DNA of 64,000 nt from Diphasiastrum complanatum (Eukaryota; Streptophyta; Lycopodiopsida; Lycopodiales; Lycopodiaceae), in NCBI GenBank assembly GCA_029204225.1, contig CM055093.1, positions 33,988,525-34,052,524 of the forward strand, given 5' to 3'. Below are positions 36,735-48,954 of the stretch, piece after piece; the first letter of the stretch is position 1, and every line of letters begins with the position of its first letter. The position numbers and the translations under genes were made by a program. The notes beneath the pieces are model-generated. The model was given only the letters and a program-made list of their open reading frames with translations, was not told the origin of the DNA and ran no database searches.

Positions 36735-36960
36735 TCACACATACACATATATGTACACACATTCTCACACATACACATACATGTACACATTGCACATGCA
36801 CATGCATGTACAGACACATACATGTACACATGCACACACACGTGCACACTCTCACTCATACATGAACACGCATGCATACACGCGTGCACACTCTCACTCA
36901 TACATGCACGCATGCATAGATATAAGCACTATCACGAATACACACACATACATAGATGCG
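36735..36960. repeat. ACACAT-type low-complexity tract
   Basis: Irregular repeats of ACACATACA and ATGCACAC-like units over about 220 bp. Open frames here are low-complexity artefacts. Confidence 0.85.
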
Positions 36961-37251
36961 AGATCGGCCACCATCCAAATCATCGGCCGCCACCTAGATC
37001 GGCCTCCATTGCCCATCAATGACGGGCACTCTTTACTAATAGATATATATTTAAACTTACATACGCTTTTGCGCATGGGTGAGGAACCTCATGCATCCTC
37101 CTCCCCTCACCCATGCATACACACTTTTTGAGCTAAAAATGATGGGGAGGGGGATGCATGTATGGGAAACATGATGCATGGCCCTCCTCCCCATGCATGC
37201 ATGCCTATTGGCCACCCAAACATAGCCACCTTTCCATTAATGACTAACGTC

Positions 37252-37254
<3 letters not shown>

Positions 37255-37342
<88 letters not shown>
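37255..37342. repeat. (CT)n microsatellite
   Basis: Pure CT run of about 88 bp, 122 bp before a second and longer run. Confidence 0.97.
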
Positions 37343-37346
<4 letters not shown>

Positions 37347-37461
37347 TTGTGTAGATGCAGGTGCTCTCTCTTTGTGTGGATCGTGACTGGTAGGCAACTC
37401 TTGATGTGGATCGGGAGTGGCACATAGCTGTTGATTTGTATTGCCTTTTGTTAAACTGGTG

Positions 37462-37585
<124 letters not shown>

Positions 37586-38082
37586 GAAGGCATAATTAAT
37601 CCCAAAGAAGCTTGTAGGGACTAAAGCTGAGCGACTTTGCCAACGATGGCTCTTCTGAACTTTTTGGAGCATGGATATATAAGAAAAAATGCCTCTTCAC
37701 GTGTATTTCTAAGGGTGAAATTTTAATGCCTAGCTGTGAACCAGAGTACTCAACTTAGAGGGTTTACCTAGGTATGGCCCTTGTGTTCTACCTTTTGTCA
37801 CTGATGTGCTAATGTTGCCTTATGGATAAATGTGTGAATGAATGTTTTCCAACGAGACCCCATTGTTGTCTATGAGAATTGCACATTTGAGCGATTATTT
37901 GTGTTATGTCCATGACCAGTAAGTAGGATTCAGTATACTCCTAGTCTTGGATACACAGTACTCCAGTAAATCAAGCTGGTAGTTATGCCACGTCATATTG
38001 GATGTGACCCAAAAGTAACTAATATCCTTGTGAGGCCCAGAACACACTAAATGGAGTTTAGACAAGGTATGAGACAGTGTAT

Positions 38083-38831
38083 TGTTGGAGGGTTTGTGGA
38101 TCCCAAGGCAACCCTAACCCTAGTTAATAAGTGAGAGGGATTTGTCACCCTGCGTGTGTAAGTCCAACCCGATGATCACATAGTTATTTGATTAGTTACA
38201 AGTCAATAAAAGGACTTTAGGCCTTTTTTGCGAGACTTTTAATGCCGTAGGGCCTAAATGTCAAGTTACTGAATAAAATTGGGTTTCCCTCCAATTTGGA
38301 TGGTTCCCACTCTTTTTTAAATTTGAATAATTAGGGAGGCAGAAATGGACCAATAGGATTCAGAGGCCAAGGTCCTCCTCTCTACTATTAAAAGGGACCA
38401 ACTCGAGTTCCTACACATGTTCATTTTCTCATTTCAATAAAGCAGATTGGTTCTCTTCAAGAATGGGTTGATGAATGTTCTTGCTCTCTATCACTTTTCC
38501 TCCATCTCTCATGCTTTCTTTGGTTTTTGCTAATTGTTTGATCTGAATGTTATTGGGATTGTATGTTATTATACTTTTTATGTAAGAGAAAGGGAGAGAG
38601 AAAAAGAGTAAGCTATCTTTGTTGTGGATGCGTAGTGCTAATGGTTGTAGTAGTAATTGTTAGGATTAATGGATGTTAGAATTAGATTTGGATCCTAAAT
38701 TCATGTTGAAATCTGAACTATACTATCGCTCTCATGGGAACGAACCTACGCGTGACAAATAACTTCATCTCTTTGATACTAGATTGACTAGATCTTGGAT
38801 TCAGGTTAGGCAAGGAAAGAAATCCACTACA
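38083..38831 (+). repeat. Ty3 5' LTR, second copy
   Basis: It starts TGTTGGAGGGTTTGTGG and ends AAATCCACTACA, about 749 bp. It is the reverse complement relative of the 755-bp LTRs at 7957 and 19550. Confidence 0.9.
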
Positions 38832-38835
38832 ATTT

Positions 38836-38853
38836 TGGCGCCATTACCAGAGA
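38836..38853 (+). other. Ty3 primer binding site, second copy
   Basis: TGGCGCCATTACCAGAGA follows the LTR after four bases. It is a mutated form of the tRNA-Asp type site at 19528-19545. Confidence 0.75.
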
Positions 38854-40057
38854 GCTACGCCAATTTTTCAATTTGCAGCATGATTGTTGGATGGTTAGCT
38901 TGCATTAGGCATCTTGTCGTGGCATGAATAGTGTTAGATCTGCATTTTAGGGTTAGTTTGGGATTGATTTTGCTTGATTTGAGTGGATTTGCTTGTTTGA
39001 AATCTAATTTGATTGTAGAACATGGAAAGCTATTCAGATCACCAATATTAAGATCCGTTTGGATCTGAGATATCAGAGAAAATAACAAAAATCGGTCAAA
39101 TCTACCATATTCTGGTCAAAAAGAGACAAAAATCGTCATCAGAGCTGATAGCTTTTTACCCTCTTCCAGGAAACCTTTGTCGAGTTGCAGACACCTTTTT
39201 TTTTATCATAGAACCTTTAGTTTGAAGGGCGAAGATTAATTCCTAGCAGATTTCCAGAAACATCAGAAAAACCATCAAAAAATACCAAAAAATTATCAAA
39301 ATTCTAAAAATACAGCAAAAGAACCTTCGTCCGATTCACTGTGCATAGGTGTGATTCAGATCTATCTACTGCCAGGTCGGCGAAGAATAATACAAAAAAT
39401 AGAAGGGTTTTTCATAAGATCAGTTGTCATATTGCCATATTTTTGCCAAAAAAGTCATTTTTTTTGCAAAAATACCAGTATTACTCTTGATCCTTCGCCA
39501 AAACCTTCGTCGAGTTTCCAGACCATTCTATTTATAGAAAAATACTATTTTTGAATTCGGCGAAGATTCTTTATGTCCAGATCATAGAAAATCTTGATTT
39601 TTACCCTCGCCAAACTACAAAAGCTGTATTTTCTTGTGTCAAAAACCTTCGTCCGTTTTTCCATAGTTTTATCTGTGTCAGATCTTGCATCTAAGAGTTG
39701 GGCGATGATTATTACTCGAGAAATTGTCAGAAAAGTTGATCAGAGAGTTTTTTTTTTTTCCAAAATAGCACTATTGAACCTTCGCCGAGCCAACCTTTGT
39801 CTAGTGAACCTTCGCTAGTCAAATTTTTAGGTTCTAATTTTCCAAATCAAGTCTCTGTCAAAATTTGGACCAAATCTGATATATTTTGATTTGAATTCTG
39901 AGAAATTTGTCATTTTTTAAAGTATCAATTGATTGAATTTCGAAATCTTTTTCATGATATAGAATCAGATTCTTGAAAAGTACAATAGATCTAGCATATC
40001 TGATCTGAGATAATTTTTGACTGAAAAATCATTGCTGCTTGATTTGAATTTAGAACG
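38854..40057 (+). other. Ty3 leader with repeated AACCTTCGCC-type motif, second copy
   Basis: Non-coding leader. Units such as GATCCTTCGCC, AAACCTTCGTCGAG, GAACCTTCGCCGAGCC and GAACCTTCGCTAG occur through 39170-39830, in the same sense orientation as in the first element. Confidence 0.7.
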
Positions 40058-41449
40058 ATGGCTGCCCCTGGAGGTGCTCCTCAGGAAGTCAATCCTATTA
40101 TTGTTAGAAGAGCACCCCGTTTGGATCTACCCAAATACAATGGGTTAACAGATCCAGTTAGATTTCTTCATATCTATGCTGAATCCTATGAAGTCTATGG
40201 CGAAATTTTTCCTCAAGATAAACTTAATCTGTTTCCAATGGCCTTAATAGGCGCAACACAAGATTGGTACTATAATCAAGATCAAACTGAGCGTACAAAT
40301 TGGGAGGTTGTTAAAAGAGCCCTTATCACACGGCTCAAACCGCGGAAGTTTATGGAAGACCCTTTCCTACTTTTAAGTAAAATTAAAATGGGAAAGCGGG
40401 AAATGGTTCAAGATTACATTGAACGGGTGAAACACCTCATATTTGAGTGTGAACCTGAGCTGATTAACAAAAATGCCATGATTATGTGGTTTTTGTCAGG
40501 TCTACCTAAACTGATCAGACGTGAGCTAAAACGCCATAATGAGTATGCACTCTTGCAAAATGCTATGGACGATGCAATCCGGGAGGAGGATGAAGATTCA
40601 GATGATGAGCTGAATATCAGAACGTTGCCTTATACAACAGGGCAGACCAATACGACATCCACTAGTATTGCATCAACAAATGCCAATGCTACTGCAGAAA
40701 TGATGCTTAATGAGTTCGAGAAACTTGGGAAGAACCAGCAGAAACAGATGGAAAAGTTGCAGTCGCAATTTGATGAGAAGATCAAAGCATTGGAAGATTT
40801 CCACGGAAAAGCAAACAAGGAACCTGAGAAGTTTGCAAAGACTTTTCCTACCAATGAAAATGTCTGGTGTTCTATTTGCACAGGAAATCACACAGTAAGT
40901 GAGTGTCCTCAATTGAAAAAACGAATGGAAATTAGTGCATGCCATTTGTGTAATTCGCCTAATCATGAGACTGTTTTTTGCAACTTCAGCCCTCGAATAA
41001 TTCAGCAACGGTATGCCCAAATGGGATATTGAGAACCACAGTATGGAGGAAATCCAGCAGCTAGACTTCGACAATCTGCTCTTGGATACCCGGAATGTTT
41101 AGTCTTATCTGCCCCACCAAAGCACTTCGCTCCTCCTACCAATTTGATGGAACCAGAACCATATAAAAGTATCGAGCAATGGAACTATGGTACTGATCAA
41201 GAAGGTGAATCCTCAGAGAAGTATGCTATTTATGCCGCTGCACAACAACAAGCCTCTAGAAATTGGACCAGAGCACCACTTGGATGCTTTGCATGTGGAG
41301 AAAATCATAGAGTTGCAGAATGTCCAAATAAAGAGAAATTTGTTCCATTTTGTCATGACTGTGGTTATGGGCATTGCTATAAAGACTGTCTAGCAAGACC
41401 GAAGCTACCACTAGCTACAGCACCTATAAATTTGATAACAATCAAGTGA
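40058..41449 (+). pseudogene. Ty3 gag, second copy
   Basis: The ATG at 40058 opens 324 sense codons to a stop at 41033, and the text continues in 41144-41449. The gag core has LDLPKYNGLTDPVRFL, DWYYNQDQTE and KREMVQDYIERVKHLI. The zinc knuckles are CSICTGNHTVSEC, CHLCNSPNHETVFC, CFACGENHRVAEC and CHDCGYGHCYKDC, four in all. It is better preserved than the first copy, which has an early stop at the ninth codon. Coiled-coil-like text (KNQQKQMEKLQSQFDEKIKA) lies between the core and the knuckles. Confidence 0.9.
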
Positions 41450-41704
41450 AGCCCAGTAGCTCAGAAAAAATCAAGTGTACCCTTGATAGTGGTCACCAGA
41501 GCACAGAAGCAAAAAGAACCAGTAGTGGATCCAGTACCTACTGATTCTATACCATTGAACGATATACCAACAACATCGGAAGTCTATCCAAATCTTCATG
41601 TAGAAAAAAGAAGATATCAGGATATGAGGTAGTGGATCAAACATCTACAAGAAGAAGGGGAGCTTGAAGCTGCTAAAGCAACAGCTGAAGTTCGTTCTTC
41701 ACCA

Positions 41705-43288
41705 TTGCAACCTCCAATAAATTCATGTATAGATATGAATGATCAGTTGCATCATCATGAAGAACCCTTCAAGATGATTGAACCAGAAGCGTCGCAAACA
41801 GAACTGCTCATGAATATTTTGCCTAGTAAGATCAATATCTCATTGGGAGAGTTCCTGAAGTTGGTGCCAAAAGCAAAAGAAGTCTTAGTGCAAAAGTTAG
41901 CTCAAGTAAAACCAGAATTCCATCAAGAGCCACTTTTTTGTGCTGGATTTGAGGAATCTAATGAAGTACTCCATGTTGGAGCCGCTTGGGAAAGTGAACA
42001 AAAGAATATCACTCTGCCAACACAACATAGACAATTTTCTAAGGAAGTAGCTGTGATAGATGGTGGTTCAGGAGTTAACCCGATTTCTACAAAGCTATGT
42101 GCAAAATAGGGTCTTATAAGGATCAAGCCTGCATCTTTTGCCATTAAACTAGCTGATCAAACAACAATTCGTCCACATGGAATGGTTGAAGATATACGTG
42201 TCAGAATTGCGGGAGTACAGTTTGTTATTACTTTCATAATAATGGACTTACCAGAAGCGCCAAATGTCTACCGGGTTCTATTGGGACGTCCATGGTTACG
42301 AGTTGTGCAAGTAATTCATAACTGGGGTACCGGAAAAATCACTTTTGAAAATTGTGAACGTGCAGTTAAAGTTGTTTGGACTATCAAGCCAGTGGTTAAA
42401 AAAGAAGATGATGATTCGTCAACAACGGATCATACTTGTGACCGACCAGAGAAAAATTTGGGAGTTCATTATGATTCTCAAACGGATACTGTCAACTGGA
42501 ATGAAGCTCTTGCAACGAGTGATTGTACAGCAGGATATATGTGTCAACAAGATAATCAATCGTATTTGAGCGAGATTTCCTTATTAGGTTGAACTTTGGA
42601 TACACCAATCACGTTTCCATTGAATGTGTTGAATGTAGCTTGGATATCAACAGAACCTATACCAGCTTCGATTGAAGATGATCTCATACCTATGAGCAAT
42701 GCCTTGACTTATGATGGCAATGTAGAACTTATCATATGGATCCGGCCAGATTTGGAGTGCGTAATGTTCCTGATGAACCAACAATAAAACCGCCCAAAGC
42801 AGTTATATTGAAGGAAGATAGGATCACATGATCGATGACAAAGAAACAAGGTAAGCAACATTAATAATATGGTCCTGAAATGGGGAAATCCTCCTCAAAA
42901 GATTGATTCAGCGAATGTGCCACCCTTACTATATAAAGGCAAAGGAAAAGTCGAGGATGATTCTACAAGTCAGAATTCTAGCAAGACATCATCGTCTCAA
43001 AAGTCATCACCTCCACGATCAATTCCTGATAAGAAGGCTAAGCGAAGATCCAAGACAAGTCCTTTCGAAAAGGAACAAGCAGATGTACTTCAGCATGATA
43101 TGCCCGAGCATTTTAAACGTTATACATTGGATGATGTGGTCATCATGTTACCTAAAGCACATCGTGAACCTGAAGAACACGTGCCAGATGTTTACGATGG
43201 CCCAGCTAGGACACAACCAATGAATCTTGCCGAATCAGGAGAATTGAAAAAGATTGTACAAGTTGGATCACAACTTAATCCTGACTAG
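41705..43288 (+). pseudogene. Ty3 protease region and spacer, second copy
   Basis: The linker (frame 41705-42109) ends in the protease motif AVIDGGSGVNPIST, then a stop at 42107. The protease continues at 42182-42592 with FIIMDLPEAPNVYRVLLGRP. 42596-43288 is the acidic and basic spacer to RT, in several frames. Confidence 0.8.
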
Positions 43289-43351
43289 TATCAAGCACTC
43301 CGCATGTTACTTATTAAGTATTAAGATTGCTTTGCATGGACTTATCAAGAT

Positions 43352-44707
43352 TTGAAGGGTATTCCGACATCAGTGATTGAACATACCATACCTTTAGTAC
43401 CTGATGCAGTTCCAAAGGTTACAAAGTTCTATCGCTGTAATCCTAATGTTGCGGATCTGATAAAGAAAGAACTTCAGAGACTGCTTGACGCCGATTTCAT
43501 TTATGAGATCGAGCATACCAAATGGATCTCACCAATTGTCATTGTTCCTAAGAAGAATGGAAAATTGAGAATCTGTGCGAATCTCAAAGTGTTGAACAAA
43601 GTGACGCGGAAGGATCACTTTCCGTTACCTTTTACTAAAAGCATTTTGGATCGCCTTGTTGGAGCGGAAGCTTATAATTTCCTGGATGGATTTAATGGTT
43701 ACAACCAGGTTAAGATAGCACCTGCCAATCGCCACAAAACCTCTTTTGCAACATAATGGGGCACCTATGCTTACAAAAGTAACGTCGTTTGGACTCTGTA
43801 ATGCACCAAGTTCGTTCCAAAGAGTAATGCAATTTACTTTTAAAGATTATCTGCAAAAATTCCTTGAAATTTACTTGAATGACCTGGGAGTCCATAGTAC
43901 AGATGTAGACCACCTGGATCGATTGGAGAAAGTATTTGAAAAATGTCGGAAATATCAAATTTCTCTAAATCTAAAAAAATGCCAGATATGGGTTTCCCAC
44001 GGAGTTGTGCTTGGACATGTGATATCAAGACATGGTATTGTCGCCGATTATTCTAAGATCAAGGTTATTGTGAAATTGCCACCGCCAACAACAATTTGTG
44101 GAGTTTATGTGTTTATGGATCATGCGAACTGCTATCGAATTTTTATTATCTTCTTTGCGGATTTAGCACGACAAACTGACCATTGTTCCTATTTGGACAA
44201 TAGAGGCGTTAGAAGTCTTTGAAAAGTTAAAAAAGCCATTAACTTCAGCTCCAATACTGCATTCTCCAGATTGGACGGTAGAATTTTATGTTCATACTGA
44301 TGTCTCAAAATATGCCATTGGATTAGTTTTGAAGCAACCAGGTGATTATAAGAAGGATTATCCTATACGATTTGCAAGAAGACAACTTATAGATCCAGAG
44401 AAGAATTATTCAACAACAAAACGTGAGGCGTTAGCCATGATTTTTTCTGTTCAAAAACTTCGTCACTACCTCATGGAAACGCACTTTGCATTTTATACGG
44501 ATCACCAGCCGCAAGACATGCAATACTGGACGTATTGTAAGATGGTTATTGTTATTCACTGAATTTGACTTTCGAATTGTGGCTCAAAAGGGGAAGCAAC
44601 ATTATCTAGCCGATCATGTTTCGCGAATCGAATCCGCACCAGTTAACACTGAAGTGGATGATGAATTACCAGATGCTGCATTGTTCTATGTCGAAGCAGT
44701 ACCTTAG
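43352..44707 (+). pseudogene. Ty3 reverse transcriptase and RNase H, second copy
   Basis: RT starts with YRCNPNVADLIKKELQRLL, then KVTRKDHFPLPFTKSIL and YNFLDGFNGYNQVKIAP. A stop lies near 43756 and a frame change follows. The catalytic box is YLND at 43872-43883 instead of YLDD, so one metal-binding Asp is lost. RNase H follows with TKREALAMIFSVQKLRHYLM (about 44420-44480) and FYTDHQP, then a deletion relative to the first copy that removes the LLYLVN segment. Confidence 0.88.
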
Positions 44708-44713
44708 TGGGCA

Positions 44714-45702
44714 GTGGATATTGTTGAGTACCTGATGCTAGGACAACCGAATGACTCCTTGACAAAAGTACAAAAGAGACAATTGATTCATAAGGCTCAA
44801 CCTTATCAATTGATTGCAAGACAATTGTATTGTCGTGGATCAGACAATATTTTACGAAGATGTGTTGTACCGCATGAAGTCTCAGATTTAATTATGTTTT
44901 CACATTATGGCATGGGCAGAGGACACTTCTCTATAGATATTACTATTCACAAACTTTTGCAATCAGGTTGTTGGTGGCCTACGCTTCATAAGGACTCAGA
45001 ATATTTTATTCAAACATGTGATGTTTGCCAGCGAGCACAACGACCTACTCGACAAAACTATGAACCCTTGCATCCAGTTTTATCGCAAGCACCGTTTGAA
45101 AAATGGAGACTGGATTATGTTGGTCCTATTCATCCTGCCGCGCAAGGATCTCAGGCCCGATACATTATCGTAGAACTGATTATATGACCAAGTTCTATAT
45201 GAAAATATTATAATCAGATTTGGATGTCCGATTGAGATTGTCAGTGACGGGGGTACACACTTTGTTAATCAAACAATAAAGTGTTTACTGGAAGATTTTT
45301 TTGTTACACACAGATTTAGCACTCCCTATTATCTCAGAGGGAATGGCCAAGCTGAATCTTCCAATAAGATTCTCTGCACCATTATGACAAAGATAGTTGA
45401 AGTGAGTCGGTATGATTGGGAACATAAACTGTATGCAACATTATGGGCATTCAGAACCGCTTACAAAAATAGTACAAATCAAACACCCTTTCAACTGGTC
45501 TATGGTCAAGACGTTGTCATGCCAATTGAAATTTTAATCCCATCTTTACGCATAGCGGCAACAGAACGGTTAAATGATTATTCAAAGAGTCTTGCCAAGT
45601 GTGGTTGACTTGCAAAATATTTTATTGGCTGAAGAACATAGGTTGCACAAATTATGTGAAACCCGATTGATGGCAGTTCATGCCTTAGCAGCAGATAAAG
45701 CA
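44714..45702 (+). pseudogene. Ty3 integrase, second copy, truncated
   Basis: The zinc-binding half is in frame 44714-45187 (LIMFSHYGMGRGHFSID, then TCDVCQRAQRPTRQNY), followed by DYVGPIHPAAQGSQARYII. A deletion near 45187 removes the TKWVEA segment. The text resumes with FGCPIEIVSDGGTHFVNQTI, and the frame at 45384-45608 carries LYATLWAFRTAYKNSTNQTP. It ends near 45702, before the C-terminal GPY module. Confidence 0.85.
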
Positions 45703-46145
45703 TGCTTATTCTTCATTCTGTCTGATTTTTCTAGTTGCTCAATTTTGGTAATCTATTTTAGCACGACTAATATTTAGTCTTGTCTTTCACGAATCGTTCA
45801 TGACTGATTATCAGTCGAGCTCAGTCTAGCTCTTTGCGAATCATTCGCGACAGATAATTTGTCTAGCTATTCGCAACAAATTATTCTTCTGATGTTTTAT
45901 TAAAGTTTGGCTACATAATCAAGAACGAGCATGATTTCCATCACTACTGCTCTGTTCGTTTTGATAGGCATAGTCATCCTTAGGGAGAGAGTCGTGTAGC
46001 TTATTCTGCTGCGCACGAACACTTTCCGTTCGAGTTCGTTTCTTGTTCGTGTTTCGTTTCTCATTCGTGTTTGTTTTCTTTTCACAGCCTATTTTCGTTT
46101 CTCACTCACGACACCCTCTTTCACTCTCTCTCTCCCCCCCCAACA
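45703..46145 (+). repeat. probable copia 5' LTR
   Basis: The right border is firm: ...CCCCAACA followed by the PBS. The left border is set where similarity to the Ty3 integrase ends (about 45,702, next bases TGCTTATTC), so it is approximate. The segment contains the repeated short words TTCGCGA, TTCGCGAC and ATTCGCAAC. No second copy lies in the window. Confidence 0.6.
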
Positions 46146-46157
46146 TGGTATCAGAGC
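46146..46157 (+). other. copia primer binding site
   Basis: TGGTATCAGAGC directly after the LTR end, the canonical initiator Met tRNA site. Confidence 0.92.
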
Positions 46158-46300
46158 TATTTTTCTAGCCTGATAAGCTTCCACAGTACAAGACTTTACT
46201 AGCCGATAGAGTAATCGTTTTCTTGTTCTATATTTTTATATCAGATTTTCATACTTAAATCAGTGATAGTTTCTACTATCACTTAGGCTAATTCTTCCAC

Positions 46301-47310
46301 ATGGCTTCCCAAGGGAAAGCTAGTCTTATCATGGACAAGCTTGATGGAGCCAATTACCATCTGTGGAAATTTAAGATGAAAACTGTACTAATGGCTAAAG
46401 AATTGTATGACGTTGTTACAGGTGCAGAAGAGAAACCCGAAGCAGACAACGCAATAATCGCTAGATGGAGACTGAAAGATGGAAAAGCTTTTGCACTGAT
46501 CATCCTCAACATCACGGATACCCAGATCGGCCATGTATCCGAGGCCCATACATCGAAAGAAGTCTAGGACATCTTGGGCACACTATACGAAGTGTGAGAT
46601 ATAGCTTCCAAGCTACATCTCAGGAAGAAATTCTACTCCCTCAAGATGACGAATGGTGATTCTCTGCAGAATCACATTAATCAATTCAAGAACCTGCTAA
46701 GTCAAATGGCCGCTGTCGGATCTGTCATAGACGATCAAGACGTAGTGATATAACTGCTTACAAGCTTGCCAAGCTCATACGACAGTTGGGTGATGATCAT
46801 TATGACTCATCCAGAATTGACTCTTTTGAGAGTCATTACTATGTTGTTGCAGGAAGACACGCAGAGGAACAAAGCCTCAAGTTTCTCAGTTGATTCTCAG
46901 GCCTTATACACCAACAAGAGCACGACTAAGCAGAAGAAGTAGAAAGGCATGAAGCAATCAAAGCCAGACCTGAAACTAGCACATCATAAAGAATAGTCAA
47001 ATCCGCAGACAAAGAAGAAGCTGTTCTGCAGGTACTGCAAGTGAAACAACCACAAAATTCAAGACTGCCAGATACTTCAAGCAAAGAACAACAGCAATGG
47101 GCAGTCAAATCGAGTGGCAAATGCAGTTGCAAAAGCTCCACATCCTATTCAAGAAGCGGGTCATGATGCCTTCATGACCAGCCATCAAGGAGCATCAGGC
47201 GACAGTTCTTGGTTCCTAGATTCCGGAGCCACTCAGCACATGACTAGCCTCATTGGCTGTTTCGAGTCCTATACACCTTACAGTACCCATAAATTTGTTC
47301 ACCTTGGCGA
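46301..47310 (+). pseudogene. copia gag and protease start, broken and cut at a junction
   Basis: The frame at 46301-46567 opens MASQGKASLIMDKLDGANYH and LWKFKMKTVLMAKELYDVVT, copia gag text. It continues past stops with KLHLRKKFYSLKMTNGDSLQ and a CX2C knuckle in which a stop falls (CRYCK-stop-NNHKIQDC). The frame at 47114 holds the protease motif SSWFLDSGATQHMTSL and then VHLGDNST. At that point copia text ends and chromovirus text begins (DALSRI). It is a different copia family from the element at 2.5-21 kb. Confidence 0.85.
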
Positions 47311-48414
47311 CAATAGCACAGATGCCTTGAGTCGGATTGGAGAGATTAACCAGTTATGCTTTGCTGAGATCCAATCTGATTTGTATCTTTCACTACGGGA
47401 TCTTTGTCGAACCGATAGGTTTTTTGGTCGCATCTAGCTAGATGTCCTGATGAGAAATTCTAGATCTAGTGATGACCTTGGGATGCAAGATCCCAAGCAA
47501 TCCCGTAATGATAAGATACTTGAAGACTTTTCCATAAAGAATGGCCGACTTTTTTGAAAAGGAAAGGTTTGTGCACCAGATAGGGAGGACTTGCGGGCCC
47601 AAATTCTGCAGCGGTGTCATGACAACCCTTGTGCTGGTCGCCCAGGAATACAAAGGACACTTGACCTTGTTAGGCAGAATTTCTTCTGGCCTAAGATGAA
47701 AGGTCATGTGGAGGCATACGTTCAAAGTTGTGAACAATGCCAGCAAAACAAAGCAAAAAGACTCAAAGTTGCGGGTCTTCTTCATCCCTTGGAAATTCCC
47801 AGTAAGAAATGGAAAAGTATTTCAATGGATTTTGTGGTTGGACTCCCTAAAACCCGGAGTGATCACGATGCCATTTGGGTGGTGGTTGAACGGCTAAACA
47901 AGATGGCACAATTTATACCAACTAAATTAATTGTCAAGGCGTCTGAACTAGCCCAGCTTTTGTTGAAAAGTTATTCAGATTGTATGATTTGTATCTTAAA
48001 ATCCCTAAGGATTTGAAGGCACTTCGGACGGAAAAATGCCATAAGCTATCTCCTCGATATAGTGGACCTTATAAGGTTGTAAAGAAAATCAACCCAGTCA
48101 CTTATTAGCTAGATCTTCCAGTTGGGGTTGGGGTTCATCCTGTTTTCCATGTAAGTCATTCAAAAGAACGACTTAGTAGGAAGAATTCCCTAATTCCGGA
48201 AGGTGAACTAGTTGAGCTCGAGGATCTGTCTACCTTTATTCCTAATGTACCTAAAAAAGTTTTTGATGTTCGTTGTCACCAATTGAGAAACCGTTTGGTT
48301 TCTGAGTTTCTTGTATGTTGGAAAGGCAAGACAGATGATGAGGACACTTGGGAGAGAGAGGACTATTTAAGACTGAACTTCCCTGGCTTGCTCCCATTAG
48401 GAGGAGACTCTTAA
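47311..48414 (+). pseudogene. chromovirus (Ty3) 3' pol: RNase H end, integrase and chromodomain, deleted
   Basis: The text starts at the RNase H end (DALSRIGEINQLCFAEIQSD). Integrase follows: CHDNPCAGRPGIQRTLDLVR, then SCEQCQQNKAKRL, then WKSISMDFVVGLPKTRSDHD with the first core Asp. After LLLKSYSD near 47980 the text jumps to CHKLSPRYSGPYKVVKKINP, so the middle of the core with the other catalytic acids is missing. The chain ends in VFHVSHSKERL and a chromodomain (about 48249-48400: VSEFLVCWKGKTDDEDTWER). Stop at 48412. The chromodomain is the mark of chromoviruses. Confidence 0.88.
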
Positions 48415-48422
48415 AGGGAGAG
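48413..48422 (+). other. chromovirus polypurine tract
   Basis: AAAGGGAGAG just after the pol stop and just before the candidate 3' LTR. Confidence 0.65.
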
Positions 48423-48426
48423 TGAA

Positions 48427-48954
48427 TGTTACGTACCCATAAGGGTACACAACAGGAAACTTGAGGTGACGGTATCAGTTATGGGACAGACTGCTGATCT
48501 GGAGCTATAGGTCTTTTGGGTGCCACATGTCAATGTCTTATTGGCACATGGTGACTCGCTGTTATAGACCTGCGTCAATGTGCACAACTACCGTGTGTCG
48601 TTGGTCATGCGTGACTCCTATGGAGGGAGATGACCCGCCTGGACTATGTATATAGAGGTGGATCTCCAGGAGCTTGGCATTCATTCTCTCTAGGAGAATG
48701 AAGAGCTCTTCCACTGGTGGTCAGGTCAGGACGAGTATCTAGGCCTCAGGATGTAGGTAGGCGAGGGTCAAGGGTAAGGCATGGTGGTATGGGACACCAT
48801 GGCTTACATGAGATCCGAGCTTGCTTGATGGTGGTTTGTAGCTCCAGTGCACGGGGGTGAGGTGGCAGTACCTCTATGGTTGGGTGGTAACGTAGCGTTC
48901 GTCACCTGTTTGTGCTTTAGCAATGACCGGCATGACGATGGGGATTCTAACACT
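48427..48954 (+). repeat. candidate chromovirus 3' LTR
   Basis: It begins TGTTACGTACCC a few bases after the polypurine tract and could end at TTCTAACA (TGTTA...TAACA). There is no partner LTR in the window, so both borders rest on position and terminal inverted bases only. Confidence 0.5.

Larger units (their letters stand above)
38083..45702 (+). mobile_element. second copy of the Ty3 family, plus strand, 3'-truncated
   Basis: The 5' LTR (38083-38831), PBS, leader, gag, protease, RT, RNase H and integrase follow in Ty3 order. All are clearly the same family as 7957-20304, which lies in the opposite orientation. The match stops near 45,702, shortly after the integrase core (GCAGCAGATAAAGC). 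The extra 3' coding region, polypurine tract and 3' LTR are absent, replaced by a copia 5' end. The five bases before the LTR are TGTAT, but no partner copy can be checked. Many stops and frameshifts make it inactive. Confidence 0.9.
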
